64,000 nt of DNA from Kiritimatiellia bacterium (GTDB lineage: Bacteria; Verrucomicrobiota; Kiritimatiellia; RFP12; UBA1067): the NCBI GenBank assembly GCA_017514235.1, contig JAFWKK010000078.1:33782-97781 (forward strand), read 5' to 3'. The notes under the pieces were generated by a model, which worked only from the letters and a program-made list of their open reading frames with translations, did not search any database and was not told where the DNA came from. This document shows, in pieces, positions 15,929 through 24,654 of the stretch. Both the position numbers and the translations under genes were made by a program. How positions within the stretch are numbered: position 1 is the stretch's first letter; each line of letters opens with the position of its first letter.

Positions 15929-17836
15929 TTATTCCTTTCCATGCTTGAAGTACTCCTCAAAACGGGCGAACACCGTCTTCATCGCCTCGTAGGCAAACGT
16001 GCGCGTATGTGAGGAATGTTCCTCGTCGATGCCGCGGACCTCCTGATGCACGTGGGCGACTCGGTTGGAAGACAGAAGGTCGTGTAACGCCCGGTTGACG
16101 CCAAAGAAGAAGTCGCCAGTGCCGATGACGGTGGTGAGCTGCACCTCGCCGTTGCGCAACTTTGCCGCGCGCGAGACCGCCGAGAAGCGCCGCCAGTCGT
16201 CAGGGTACGCAGCTGAATCGCCCAGCAACTTCACTAAATCCTTCCGCGTGGAAAACGGACGCAGGTCAACGCCGCCCATCACATTACCTACGGCACCAAA
16301 AATATCAGTGTGCCCAAATCCGACGAAGCATGCCCCGTGTCCGCCCATGGAATGCCCGGCTATGGCGCGCCCGCGACGGTCTGCAATCGTGCGGTAATGC
16401 CCGTCGACATACGGAACAAGCTCCTTCGCGACGAACGTCTCGTAGCGCATCCACGGCATTCGCGGCGAATCGATCCACCAGCTCGCGTCGCCGTAAGGGC
16501 ACACGACAATGGCGCCGATGCGGTCGGCAAGCGACAGGATCGGCCCGCAGGCATACGTGCGCTGATCGTTGCCGGCGCCATGCAGCATATAGACCACTGG
16601 ATAACGCCGATCCCCGGAAGTCGCGTAGTCGCTCGGAAGCATGACCGTGGTCGGCACGTCCTTCTTCATCGACGCGCTACGGACCGCAACCTCGGTGACG
16701 CGATCCGGCTTGGTCCCGAGCCGCCACTTGACAGCCTGTATCACCGCCGGCGCATGCAGACCGAAATGACGGTAGAAGACCGTCAGCAGCGCGCCGTCGT
16801 CGAGTTCTGCAGTCGTGGCGTAGCCAAGATCGGGATTGTCGTCGCGCTGAATGACAAGCTCGTTCGCCACGTCCCATGTACGGCCGTCATCGCTGCTCAT
16901 GACGGCGAACTCGCCCATGCGGCCCTCCTTGCGACGGGCATACGTCAGCAGCACGCGCCCATCGCGCAGTCGCAAAACATGCGGCGGATAGCCGTCCACG
17001 TCCGTCTCCTTGAGCCGCGACCAGGTGCGTCCTCCGTCTCTCGACTCCGCATAAAGCAGATGCGCAAGCCCCTTGTGATAGCGGAAGTACGCATGAAGCG
17101 TCCCGTCCTTCGCCTCATATACGGTCGGCTCGGCAATGTTCCATCGGTCCCAGCCGTCTGGAGAGATGTGTGCGACCGTCTGCCAGCTGCGTCCGCCGTC
17201 ACTCGACTCGCAGACGACTATCTTCTTGTGCTGCGGCTCGTCATTCTCCGCCTCGTCGCCGACAAGATGTCCACGGGTGTATCGGCTCTGCATCCCGACC
17301 ATAAGTATCCGTCCGTCGCGGAGCAAGGTTGGTCCGTGCGGCGTCATCGCCGGAAGGCGCACCGGAGCGGACCAGGTCTTGCCTCCGTCTGTCGAACGGA
17401 CGCAAAACGACCCCAGCATTCGCCTGACGGCATTCTTGTCGAGCTTGTTCCAGTACTTCTGGTAGCGCTCGCTGGAGGCGTATTTCGGATCGCCAAAGTC
17501 AACATCGGTGAACCAGAATACGAGCTGGGCGCCGTCCTTTAGTTCCAGCAGGGCCGCGTCCCGGTCGTCGATGGCGCAGTCATAGACCGTCTCGGGCTTG
17601 GACCAAGTCTCGCCGTTGTCCGCCGACCTGATCATGCGCACCTTTCCCCACGGGCATATGTGAGCATCGCGGTCGCCCGAATAGACGACGCGCAGCTCAC
17701 CGTTCCTAAGCCGCTTCAGCGTAGGCCAGCCGGCATAGCGTCCGCCCTCGTCGGCAATCGTCCGCGTCCAGAGCACCTCCGCTTTCGGCGCGGCAACAGC
17801 GAAACAGGCAAGGGCAAGCGTTGCAAGCATAATCAT
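15929..17836 (-). CDS. Sialidase-like BNR domain fused to a feruloyl-esterase-like hydrolase
   Basis: A 635-residue secreted protein (signal MIMLATLALACFAVAAPKA). Residues about 20-360 form a BNR/sialidase propeller with five Asp boxes: SADNGETW, STDGGKTW, SSDGGRSW, SRDGGRTW and SSDDGRTW. Residues about 375-630 are an esterase D/feruloyl-esterase-type alpha/beta hydrolase with VVYMLHGAGNDQRTY (oxyanion region), nucleophile motif GHSMGGHGA near residue 495 and a late EEHSSHT histidine. The combination suggests removal of sialic acid and of an ester group, perhaps O-acetyl, from the same glycan. The BNR half lacks a clear RIP motif, so the glycoside specificity is uncertain. ATG 17836 overlaps the deacetylase stop by 4 bp (ATGA), which fixes the start. 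A start at 17929 would extend into that gene. Confidence 0.82.
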   Translation of the reverse strand: MIMLATLALACFAVAAPKAEVLWTRTIADEGGRYAGWPTLKRLRNGELRVVYSGDRDAHICPWGKVRMIRSADNGETWSKPETVYDCAIDDRDAALLELKDGAQLVFWFTDVDFGDPKYASSERYQKYWNKLDKNAVRRMLGSFCVRSTDGGKTWSAPVRLPAMTPHGPTLLRDGRILMVGMQSRYTRGHLVGDEAENDEPQHKKIVVCESSDGGRSWQTVAHISPDGWDRWNIAEPTVYEAKDGTLHAYFRYHKGLAHLLYAESRDGGRTWSRLKETDVDGYPPHVLRLRDGRVLLTYARRKEGRMGEFAVMSSDDGRTWDVANELVIQRDDNPDLGYATTAELDDGALLTVFYRHFGLHAPAVIQAVKWRLGTKPDRVTEVAVRSASMKKDVPTTVMLPSDYATSGDRRYPVVYMLHGAGNDQRTYACGPILSLADRIGAIVVCPYGDASWWIDSPRMPWMRYETFVAKELVPYVDGHYRTIADRRGRAIAGHSMGGHGACFVGFGHTDIFGAVGNVMGGVDLRPFSTRKDLVKLLGDSAAYPDDWRRFSAVSRAAKLRNGEVQLTTVIGTGDFFFGVNRALHDLLSSNRVAHVHQEVRGIDEEHSSHTRTFAYEAMKTVFARFEEYFKHGKE

Positions 17837-19209
17837 TCGTAGCGCAATGTCCAGATCTGCCACCTCATGCGGTCGGACAGATACTTGTCCTTGAACTCCG
17901 GCGAATGGAGCCATGTGCCGGCGTAGCACATCTTCGCCAGAAACGGGAACGGGCCAAAGCCCCCAAGCTGCTCGCGCGGCGCGACCGTGACTTCGTCCGC
18001 CCCGGTTTCAAGGGTCTCCAATGCCGCGAACAGGAAATCGGCAGGGCCGATCTCTATCTCACCGACGCGAATGGAGACCGGCAGGAAGCGCGAAATGTCC
18101 ATGTCATTTGCCGCCGCCACAAGGTCTCGGCGAGAGACCCTGACCGGCGTGGCGACTCCGCGCGGCTTTTCGAGGAACCCATACGCCATACCCGGCATGC
18201 AGCTCTCTTCGCCGCGCAGGAAACGGACAGCGGCGACGAAGCAATCGGAGAGCGACCACGAGCCCGGCTCGCGCACGGGTCCGAACGATGCGGCGAGCGC
18301 CGCCCTTACCGTCGGCACGTCGCTGCGCGTCATCGCACGGCGCGGCTTGCGCGTGGCATCGATCTCCGGAAGCGTCGTGATGCGGAAGCGCGGATCGCCC
18401 TTGATGCGGCGCACCAGCTCGCGAATGCGTCCGAGATAGGTCTCAACCTCCTCCGGCGGCCTCTGCGGCGAAATCTCCCACTCTCCCCACTTGTGGCGGT
18501 TCTCGCCCTTGAAGTTGAGTTCGTCCCAGAACTCGCGCGCGTGCACCTTGTTCGGGTGGCAATAGACGATCGAGCGCTTCGTCTTCGCAAGACGGTTGAG
18601 AAAGTCGTCGGGGTCGTATTTCGCCCCTCTCTCGATGAACTCCTCCCACGTAAGCCCGTAAGGGATATGGCGCAGGTTGCAGAACCACACGTCTTCGCCA
18701 GGCGTCTCTTCCGCGAACCATGCGCCGCAGTAAAACGGAAGACCAAGCCGGGCATAGACATAAAAAGCCACGTAGGAATCGCTGTTGCCGGGTGGCACCG
18801 AGCCCCAGACGCGGTCCACGCCGGTCGCCGCCTCGACCATGCCGATGGATTCAGCCTCGCGCGCCAGCACCGCGTCGTAGGCGGCATCGAAATCCTCGAC
18901 ATCGGATATCTCAAGGAGGTTGGGGTGGACGCTGTGCGAAATGGTGTGGTTCAGCCGGAGGTGCGGCTTCAGCGCCTCGATGACGTCCCACCGGCCTCGC
19001 TGGACGAACGCTCGCGCCATGTAGCCTACGGTCACGAAATGCGCCGTCACGCCCTCTTCGGTGAAGAGCCGCGCCAGTTCTAGGACGCCATCGGCAGAAA
19101 TCGGCGACGTGAAGTCCTCCGTGTCGAAGTTGAAAAGAACCTCGGTCGGCTCGGCCTGCGCGACCGACACGAAGGCAGCTGCAAATGCAGTTAGGGTAGT
19201 CCTTTTCAT
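17833..19209 (-). CDS. Secreted polysaccharide deacetylase (NodB-like)
   Basis: A 458-residue protein with a signal peptide (MKRTTLTAFAAAFVSVAQA) and a NodB homology domain in residues about 22-260. Motif 1 is FNFDTEDF, with the catalytic and metal-binding aspartates. Motif 2 is LNHTISHSVHP, the H-x3-H metal site. Later motifs include VWGSVPPGNSD and SIVYCHPNKVH. The domain removes N- or O-acetyl groups from amino sugars in chitin, peptidoglycan or exopolysaccharides. The remaining C-terminal 180 residues (ATRKPRRAMTRSDVPTVRAA onward) match nothing I recognise and may be a substrate-binding domain. It is the second gene of the operon, overlapping both neighbours by 4 bp, directly after a membrane acetyltransferase with the opposite chemistry. 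Confidence 0.85.
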   Translation of the reverse strand: MKRTTLTAFAAAFVSVAQAEPTEVLFNFDTEDFTSPISADGVLELARLFTEEGVTAHFVTVGYMARAFVQRGRWDVIEALKPHLRLNHTISHSVHPNLLEISDVEDFDAAYDAVLAREAESIGMVEAATGVDRVWGSVPPGNSDSYVAFYVYARLGLPFYCGAWFAEETPGEDVWFCNLRHIPYGLTWEEFIERGAKYDPDDFLNRLAKTKRSIVYCHPNKVHAREFWDELNFKGENRHKWGEWEISPQRPPEEVETYLGRIRELVRRIKGDPRFRITTLPEIDATRKPRRAMTRSDVPTVRAALAASFGPVREPGSWSLSDCFVAAVRFLRGEESCMPGMAYGFLEKPRGVATPVRVSRRDLVAAANDMDISRFLPVSIRVGEIEIGPADFLFAALETLETGADEVTVAPREQLGGFGPFPFLAKMCYAGTWLHSPEFKDKYLSDRMRWQIWTLRYE

Positions 19210-20354
19210 CTCTGCTTGATCTTTCTTCGAATTGACAGCACCGCCACTATCTCAAGCACCACCACGACGGCGACGATGAGCGGCTGGTAGCGGTCAGTGC
19301 CGAGCAGGTGGGGGAACCCGGGCGTAAGTATCTCTGCGAACTTGACCGTCACCGGCTTGAAGAACTCCTCCATCAGATATGCGGTCAGCGCAAACTGCCC
19401 GAAGAGAACCGGCAGTCCAAAGCCGCGGCGGACGCCGAAGATGTCCGTCAGCACGTAGAGCGCGTCCAGCAGCAGCACGCACCAGCCCATCGCCTGTGCC
19501 GTGAAGGACACGGTGAAGATGTGCTTAACCGTCCGAACGCCAGCGAAAGTCAAGATCCAGCCGAGCGCAAGCAACGACGCGCCGTAAACGGCAAGCCGAA
19601 CGGCCTTCCGCCGCGGCTCGGCGCCAGCCTGGAGGATCTTGGTGGCGAAGTATCCGCAGAACGTCATGAACACGAACATCGGAGAGGTGAGGATCCAGGT
19701 GTAGCAGATCTCCCCTTTCTCCGAAACGTCCGGCAGATAGCCCAGCTCGCCGATTTCGTGGATCGCCTTCGAGCCTGCCGGCAGCACCGCCGACAAGACC
19801 GCATTCTCGAAGCGATACGCGAAATTGTCCTGCATCGAATAGTCGCCGAGGAAATGTACCAGCAACCCGTATGCTGCGAAGCAGGCAACGGGAATCGCGA
19901 TTCGGAACTTCATTGACTTCACGCAGATCGCCATGGCGCAGGCAAGATAGCCGAGGGCGATCGTCTGCAGGGTGTTGTTGTAGGGCCTGATCTCAAGCGC
20001 GTCCAGCGAGGCGAGATGGCCCTGCACCAGCATGCCCAGCACCCACAGCATGGCCACGCGGCAGATCACATGCTTCCAGTAGGCGCGGTCGGGGGAGCCG
20101 CCCGCCTGCTCGATCCGGCGTTCCAGGGAAAGCGGAATCGCCGCGCCGCACATGAACAGGAACATCGGCATGATGATGTCCCAGCATGTGAAGCCCTCCC
20201 ATGGGTGCGTCAGCTGAAACAGCACGCCGTCAGGAAGGCCCCATACCGCATGCACCGCCCAGAGAAGAGGCCCGACCACCGTCAAAAACATCATGTCCAA
20301 CCCCCGAAGCACGTCGAGGGAATACAGACGCCGCTGAGACACATCGCTTTTCAT
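19206..20354 (-). CDS. Membrane acyltransferase, heparan-alpha-glucosaminide N-acetyltransferase-like
   Basis: A 382-residue polytopic inner-membrane protein with about ten hydrophobic segments. It opens RRLYSLDVLRGLDMMFL and has LTHPWEGFTCWDIIMPMFLF followed by CGAAIPLSLERR. These are landmarks of the COG4299/DUF5009 family related to lysosomal HGSNAT, which carries acetyl groups from cytoplasmic acetyl-CoA across the membrane onto terminal glucosamine. In bacteria the acceptor is mostly untested. It is the first gene of the eight-gene operon. ATG 20354 lies only 8 nt after an extended -10, so its mRNA is probably nearly leaderless. It is divergent from the regulator at 20459, which carries its own acetyltransferase domain. 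The next gene overlaps it by 4 bp. Confidence 0.85.
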   Translation of the reverse strand: MKSDVSQRRLYSLDVLRGLDMMFLTVVGPLLWAVHAVWGLPDGVLFQLTHPWEGFTCWDIIMPMFLFMCGAAIPLSLERRIEQAGGSPDRAYWKHVICRVAMLWVLGMLVQGHLASLDALEIRPYNNTLQTIALGYLACAMAICVKSMKFRIAIPVACFAAYGLLVHFLGDYSMQDNFAYRFENAVLSAVLPAGSKAIHEIGELGYLPDVSEKGEICYTWILTSPMFVFMTFCGYFATKILQAGAEPRRKAVRLAVYGASLLALGWILTFAGVRTVKHIFTVSFTAQAMGWCVLLLDALYVLTDIFGVRRGFGLPVLFGQFALTAYLMEEFFKPVTVKFAEILTPGFPHLLGTDRYQPLIVAVVVVLEIVAVLSIRRKIKQR

Positions 20355-20362
20355 GTACGCGC

Positions 20363-20371
20363 ATTATAGCA
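20363..20371 (-). promoter_or_regulatory. Extended -10 promoter of the eight-gene operon
   Basis: The minus strand reads TGC-TATAAT (20371 to 20363) and ends 8 nt before ATG 20354. No convincing -35 is present. Two GGCAAG direct repeats (20391-20396 and 20414-20419, 23 bp apart) lie between this promoter and the divergent one, and are possible contact sites for the XylR-type regulator. Confidence 0.6.
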
Positions 20372-20445
20372 AACCGCGCTATTGTTATTCGGCAAGAGTT
20401 TCTTTGCTTATATGGCAAGCGACGCTGCGGCGAGACGAACTTTGT

Positions 20446-20451
20446 TATAAT
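20446..20451 (+). promoter_or_regulatory. Extended -10 promoter of the XylR-GNAT regulator
   Basis: TGT-TATAAT, with the hexamer at 20446-20451, ends exactly 7 nt before ATG 20459, so the transcript probably begins at the start codon. There is no ribosome binding site between the -10 and the ATG. Confidence 0.6.
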
Positions 20452-20458
20452 TCCACCC

Positions 20459-22078
20459 ATGAAAACCATCGCCATCCACCTGAGGCTTGAAACGGCATCG
20501 CACCGCAAGCGCATGATGGGGATATTCCGGCACGTCGGGGCGTCGAACGCGTGGGACGTCAGGATCATTCCCAACGAGGACATCCTCTGCAAGCAGCTGC
20601 TCACCGAGAACCCGGACGAGCGACCGGACGGAATAATCTCCGGCATACCATATTCAAAGCAGGCATTAAGCGCCATCAGCGCGTCCGGCATACCTTTCGT
20701 CGGCATAGGGATGACTGAGTCAGAACTGTCCGCACGCTCCAGCAAGTGCGGGTTCGTGCTGAACGACAACGAGGGCATCGGACGTTCGGCGGCGGAATAT
20801 TTCCTTTCGCTCGGCGACTTCCGGTCGTACGCCTTCGTCTCCGACACGCGCGGACGCAACTGGAGCCTGCTCCGCGGAGAATCCTTTGCAGCCGCCTTGA
20901 AGTCGGCGGGCAGGTGCTGCATCACGTACCGCTCCTCCGAACAGGACGCTGCGACTCTCTCCGAGTTCCTTGCGAAGCTGCCCAAGCCCGCCGCCATCTT
21001 CGCCGCCTGGGACGGAAGAGGCGCCGACGTCATTCATGCGGCGCACAAGGCGAGGCTTCAGGTTCCAGATGACGTTTCGATCCTAGGCGTCGATGACGAC
21101 GACCTCATCTGTGAACATACCGTCCCTACCCTAACCAGCATCAGGACGGACGCCGAAGGAATGGGCGAGCATGCCGCAAGGATGCTGGATGCGCTTGTCA
21201 ACGGCAATGCGCGAAACCATCCGCGCAACATCAAATGCCCGATTCTCGGAATAACGGAACGTGGCTCCACGCATCCGACTTCGCCTGCTTCCAGCCTAAT
21301 CAAGCGCGCAGTCTCCTTCATCAGCTCCGAAGCCGTGAACGGCATAACCCCCGACGACGTCGCCAGGCATCTCAAGATATCCCGCAGGCTTCTTGACCTT
21401 CGCTTCAAGCAGTATGAATCCAGGTCCGTTGCCGAAAGCATAACGGACCGCAAGCTGGAAAGCGTGAAACAGCTGCTGGCGAACTCAGAGGTTCAGATAA
21501 AGGACGCGTTCAGGCGCTCCGGCTTCGGGAATGTCGCCTATGCGACAAAGCTCTTCAGGGAAACCTTCGGCATTACGCCGGAAAACTGGCGACGGGAGCA
21601 ACGCGCCGCAATGTCTGGAGCTGCGGCTTCCGCGCCAAGGCGGAGCGGGCAGCTGGAGCGACTGTCGGACATTTCCAATGCCGACGCGGCGTCCCTCCTT
21701 GAACTGTCCATGCAACTTTCGGACGAATCGGCGTTTGACGTCGAGTCGCTGCGCCGGTCCATGCAGCGCGGCACGACTTCCATATTCGTGATGCGGCACA
21801 AGGCCAGAATCATCGCCAGCGTCTCCGTCGCCTGCTTCGCGACCCCTACCGGGAACCATTGCCGCATCGAGGACGTAGTCGTGGACGAAAGGCATCGCGG
21901 CAAGGGCCTCGGGCGAAAGCTGATGACCAAGGCCATTGAAGCGCTGCGAGCAATGAACGTAAAGCACGTGGAACTGACGTCGCGGCCTTCGCGGACAGTC
22001 GCGAATGAACTTTACCGGTCGCTGGGCTTCAAGCTCCGAAAGACGAACGTCTACGGCTTTGAACTGAAGGACGCCTGA
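20459..22078 (+). CDS. XylR-type AraC regulator fused to a GNAT acetyltransferase
   Basis: A 539-residue protein with three parts. Residues 1-265 are a LacI/XylR-type periplasmic-binding-protein-like sensor (FVGIGMTESELSARS, then AAIFAAWDGRGADVIHAA, then VSILGVDDDDLICE). Residues about 280-380 are a complete AraC DNA-binding domain (ITPDDVARHLKISRRLLDLR, then IKDAFRRSGFGNVAYATKLF, RETFGITPENW). Residues about 400-539 are a GNAT domain with the acetyl-CoA motif VVVDERHRGKGLGRKLM near residue 475 and a late ANELYRSLGF. XylR-like regulators normally end after the AraC domain at about 390 residues; I know of no standard one carrying GNAT. ATG 20459 is set by a TATAAT box 7 nt upstream; earlier starts run back through the divergent gene. 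It likely controls the adjacent deacetylase/acetyltransferase operon. Confidence 0.9.
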   Translation: MKTIAIHLRLETASHRKRMMGIFRHVGASNAWDVRIIPNEDILCKQLLTENPDERPDGIISGIPYSKQALSAISASGIPFVGIGMTESELSARSSKCGFVLNDNEGIGRSAAEYFLSLGDFRSYAFVSDTRGRNWSLLRGESFAAALKSAGRCCITYRSSEQDAATLSEFLAKLPKPAAIFAAWDGRGADVIHAAHKARLQVPDDVSILGVDDDDLICEHTVPTLTSIRTDAEGMGEHAARMLDALVNGNARNHPRNIKCPILGITERGSTHPTSPASSLIKRAVSFISSEAVNGITPDDVARHLKISRRLLDLRFKQYESRSVAESITDRKLESVKQLLANSEVQIKDAFRRSGFGNVAYATKLFRETFGITPENWRREQRAAMSGAAASAPRRSGQLERLSDISNADAASLLELSMQLSDESAFDVESLRRSMQRGTTSIFVMRHKARIIASVSVACFATPTGNHCRIEDVVVDERHRGKGLGRKLMTKAIEALRAMNVKHVELTSRPSRTVANELYRSLGFKLRKTNVYGFELKDA

Positions 22079-22090
22079 GAGCGTCCACCC

Positions 22091-24637
22091 TTATTTCGCG
22101 GGCTTCGCCTCAAAATCGACTACGACCGGCGAATGATCCGAGACGTCGAGGACGCCCTGTTCCGTAACCACCGCATGGCGGAGCGCATGGACGCGATTCG
22201 TTCCAACCAGCACATGGTCGATCGAAGTGGCGGAAGTGTTGTCTTTTTCACGCAAGGTTCCGCGATAACGCCCCTGGTCGTCACGCCTGGGATTGCCGTG
22301 GTGGGATGAAATCTTCGACGCGTCGTCCGCCGCTTCGGCCGCCGTGACGAACCCTTCCTTTTCCAGCATCTCGTACGCCCAGCTTCCCGGCTTGGAATTC
22401 AAATCCCCTCCGACGACGACGGGGACGTCGCCGTATTTCCACTTTATCGAGCGGATTCGCCATATCAGCATCTGCGCGTTCTGCTCCCTTATTGCATCAG
22501 ACTCGCGCCCGTTGGCCTGCCACCAGAAATGCGTCGATGCGGCAACGACGAGTCCGCCAGTGTTCCTGTCCTCAAGGACGGCCCACGTCAGGCCCTTGTT
22601 GTATTCCAGCCGCGCATGAAACACGTCAAACCCGCAATCGACAAGCCTGTACCTTTCTTTCCTGTAAAGGAGCGGCACATGGTTGCGCAAGCGGTCAGGG
22701 GCGATTCCGCCGGCGCATGCCGCCTTGAACGCCTCGGCTTCGTTTCCCTTGATCACGGCATATCCGGCTTTGTCCAACTTAGGGAACAACGCAGACCTCC
22801 ACCAGTTTGGAGTCACCTCCTGCAATGCGATTATATCCGGCCTGGCGGACACGATGGCATCCGCAACGCCATCTTCCCGCTCGTTCGGCGGATTGCCGAA
22901 GTAATCGCCCCATATGTTGAAGGTCATCATTCGAGCGGTTTCGCGGCAAAGTGCGTTGCCGGCATCAGTGGCGAAGTGAGGTTCTGAACACGAGCCTGAA
23001 GAGAGCCGACAGTCCACTTTCAGCTGCGTTACCGCCGAAAGCACAAGCGCAGAAGGTTCCGCGGACACATCCCACTCGAACTTGCCGTCCGCCGCCGTCA
23101 ACGGCATTCTCCGCCCCATCACATCGAACAGTTCGGCTTCGTGCGCATCGGTGGCCAAGTGCACTGCCGCATGTGCGCCGCCAGCGGTCCAGCCGACAAG
23201 AACGATCTTGTCCCCTCCCCTAAAGCGATATACCTTCATCTCGTCTCCGTCGGCGTGGGCACATTCGAAGTCTAGTCCGTTGAATATGGCCGCCAAGGCG
23301 CAGAACGAGGCGAACGCCGGCATAGGATGCCAGTCATGCGTCATTACGCCATAAGCCCATTCCACCCCGGCGCCTGCGCGTCCAGATTTCGCGCGCAGGT
23401 TGTACCAGGTGTAATCCGTGCTTCCGTGCGCCCATGCGTACAGAATCTTCCGCCACACGTCGATCGCGACCGGCACTTCGCGCCCGCCTGACGCATGGTC
23501 GGCCGTCTCGTTCGAATACCACGGCTGCTTGACGCCGTAGCGCTTCAGCAAAGGGAAGAACTTGGAATTGAGTCTCGATTCGTAATTGTCGAAAGAGCCG
23601 TGCAGATGCACCGGCAAGACGTCGAACCAACCCTGTCCCTTTTCAAGAAACTCCTCCATTATGCCGAGGTTTGGAAGGCGCTTGCCCTTGTGAAAGTAGT
23701 CGTCCGAACCTCCCACCGCCCATCCGCAGGTGGTGACGCATGCCGCAGGGCACGATTCCTTTATGCCCTCCCACGCTTCTCGCTGGAGGCGCAACGCCAC
23801 GCCGGGCGGCAGTATCCAGCGCGGCACCATGTCGAATTCATTGCCTATCTCATAGTAGTCTATCTGCGTGCCGTAGCGCGCGGCAAGAGCCCGACAATAG
23901 TCCCTGAACAACCCTTCCCTGGGCGGCATGCAGCCTATCGCCCATTCAACCTTGTCGCGAATGCAGTTTGCCACACGGTTTGACTCGGCCGCCCAGCGCG
24001 GCACCCTGCCGTAAATCGTGGCATTAACCGATATTCCACGGCTGCGGAACGCCTCTATGCCCTCGTCTGACTCGCGCCAGTCAAAGCAGCCCTCGCCGCC
24101 GGACATCACGTCGCCGAACCCTGCAAGACCGACACGGGCAAGTTTCGCGCCAGACGCCACAAACGCATCGTACAAGAGACGCCGTTCCTCATGAGCGTAG
24201 TACAGCGGATGGTCGGTGAAGCCGAAACGGAATTTCGGCTTGGACAAGAGAGGCGTAACCTCGTGCCGTTCCACGAACGCAAAGCTTGTCGAGGCGGCAG
24301 GCCTGTCCGAACTTCCTTCAAAAAGACGTATCCAGTAGAAGCCCTTTGCGGGGAGCGGCCCCGGCAGAGGATATCGGCCGGCCATGCCCGGCGGCAAGGT
24401 GTCGGCCACGGGCACGGTGAAGCCGCGCCCCTTCCAGTCCCGCACCTCTAGCCGCCCTCCGACAGCCTGCGCCGAAGAAGATGCGTTGGAAACAACCGCA
24501 ACGACAGGCGAACGTGCATCATGGACCAGATGCAGCGCGTTGCCGGTATCGACATCAAGCGACACGTCCGACGCCGGCAGCATGCGAACCGACGCGAGAC
24601 AGAGCAGGACCGGAAAGGCAATTCTGGACATCTTCAT
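22091..24637 (-). CDS. Secreted clan GH-A glycosidase fused to an endonuclease/exonuclease/phosphatase domain
   Basis: An 848-residue protein with a signal peptide (MKMSRIAFPVLLCLASVRM, then LPAS). Residues about 30-125 are a beta-sandwich. Residues 130-540 are a GH39/GH5-like TIM barrel with acid/base Glu in DYYEIGNEFDM and a probable nucleophile Glu in WYSNETADHA. Residues about 568-845 are an EEP-fold phosphoesterase: RMMTFNIWGDYFG, DIIALQEVTPNWW, VVVGGDLNSKPGSW, SIDHVLVG and a final VSDHSPVVVDF. All EEP catalytic landmarks (N, E, DxN, D, SDH) are present. EEP domains cleave phosphodiester or phosphomonoester bonds, so a phosphate-decorated glycan is a plausible substrate. It follows the preceding gene in the operon by 17 bp and converges with the XylR-GNAT gene. 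Confidence 0.85.
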   Translation of the reverse strand: MKMSRIAFPVLLCLASVRMLPASDVSLDVDTGNALHLVHDARSPVVAVVSNASSSAQAVGGRLEVRDWKGRGFTVPVADTLPPGMAGRYPLPGPLPAKGFYWIRLFEGSSDRPAASTSFAFVERHEVTPLLSKPKFRFGFTDHPLYYAHEERRLLYDAFVASGAKLARVGLAGFGDVMSGGEGCFDWRESDEGIEAFRSRGISVNATIYGRVPRWAAESNRVANCIRDKVEWAIGCMPPREGLFRDYCRALAARYGTQIDYYEIGNEFDMVPRWILPPGVALRLQREAWEGIKESCPAACVTTCGWAVGGSDDYFHKGKRLPNLGIMEEFLEKGQGWFDVLPVHLHGSFDNYESRLNSKFFPLLKRYGVKQPWYSNETADHASGGREVPVAIDVWRKILYAWAHGSTDYTWYNLRAKSGRAGAGVEWAYGVMTHDWHPMPAFASFCALAAIFNGLDFECAHADGDEMKVYRFRGGDKIVLVGWTAGGAHAAVHLATDAHEAELFDVMGRRMPLTAADGKFEWDVSAEPSALVLSAVTQLKVDCRLSSGSCSEPHFATDAGNALCRETARMMTFNIWGDYFGNPPNEREDGVADAIVSARPDIIALQEVTPNWWRSALFPKLDKAGYAVIKGNEAEAFKAACAGGIAPDRLRNHVPLLYRKERYRLVDCGFDVFHARLEYNKGLTWAVLEDRNTGGLVVAASTHFWWQANGRESDAIREQNAQMLIWRIRSIKWKYGDVPVVVGGDLNSKPGSWAYEMLEKEGFVTAAEAADDASKISSHHGNPRRDDQGRYRGTLREKDNTSATSIDHVLVGTNRVHALRHAVVTEQGVLDVSDHSPVVVDFEAKPAK

Positions 24638-24654
24638 GACACGCCCTATAAACG

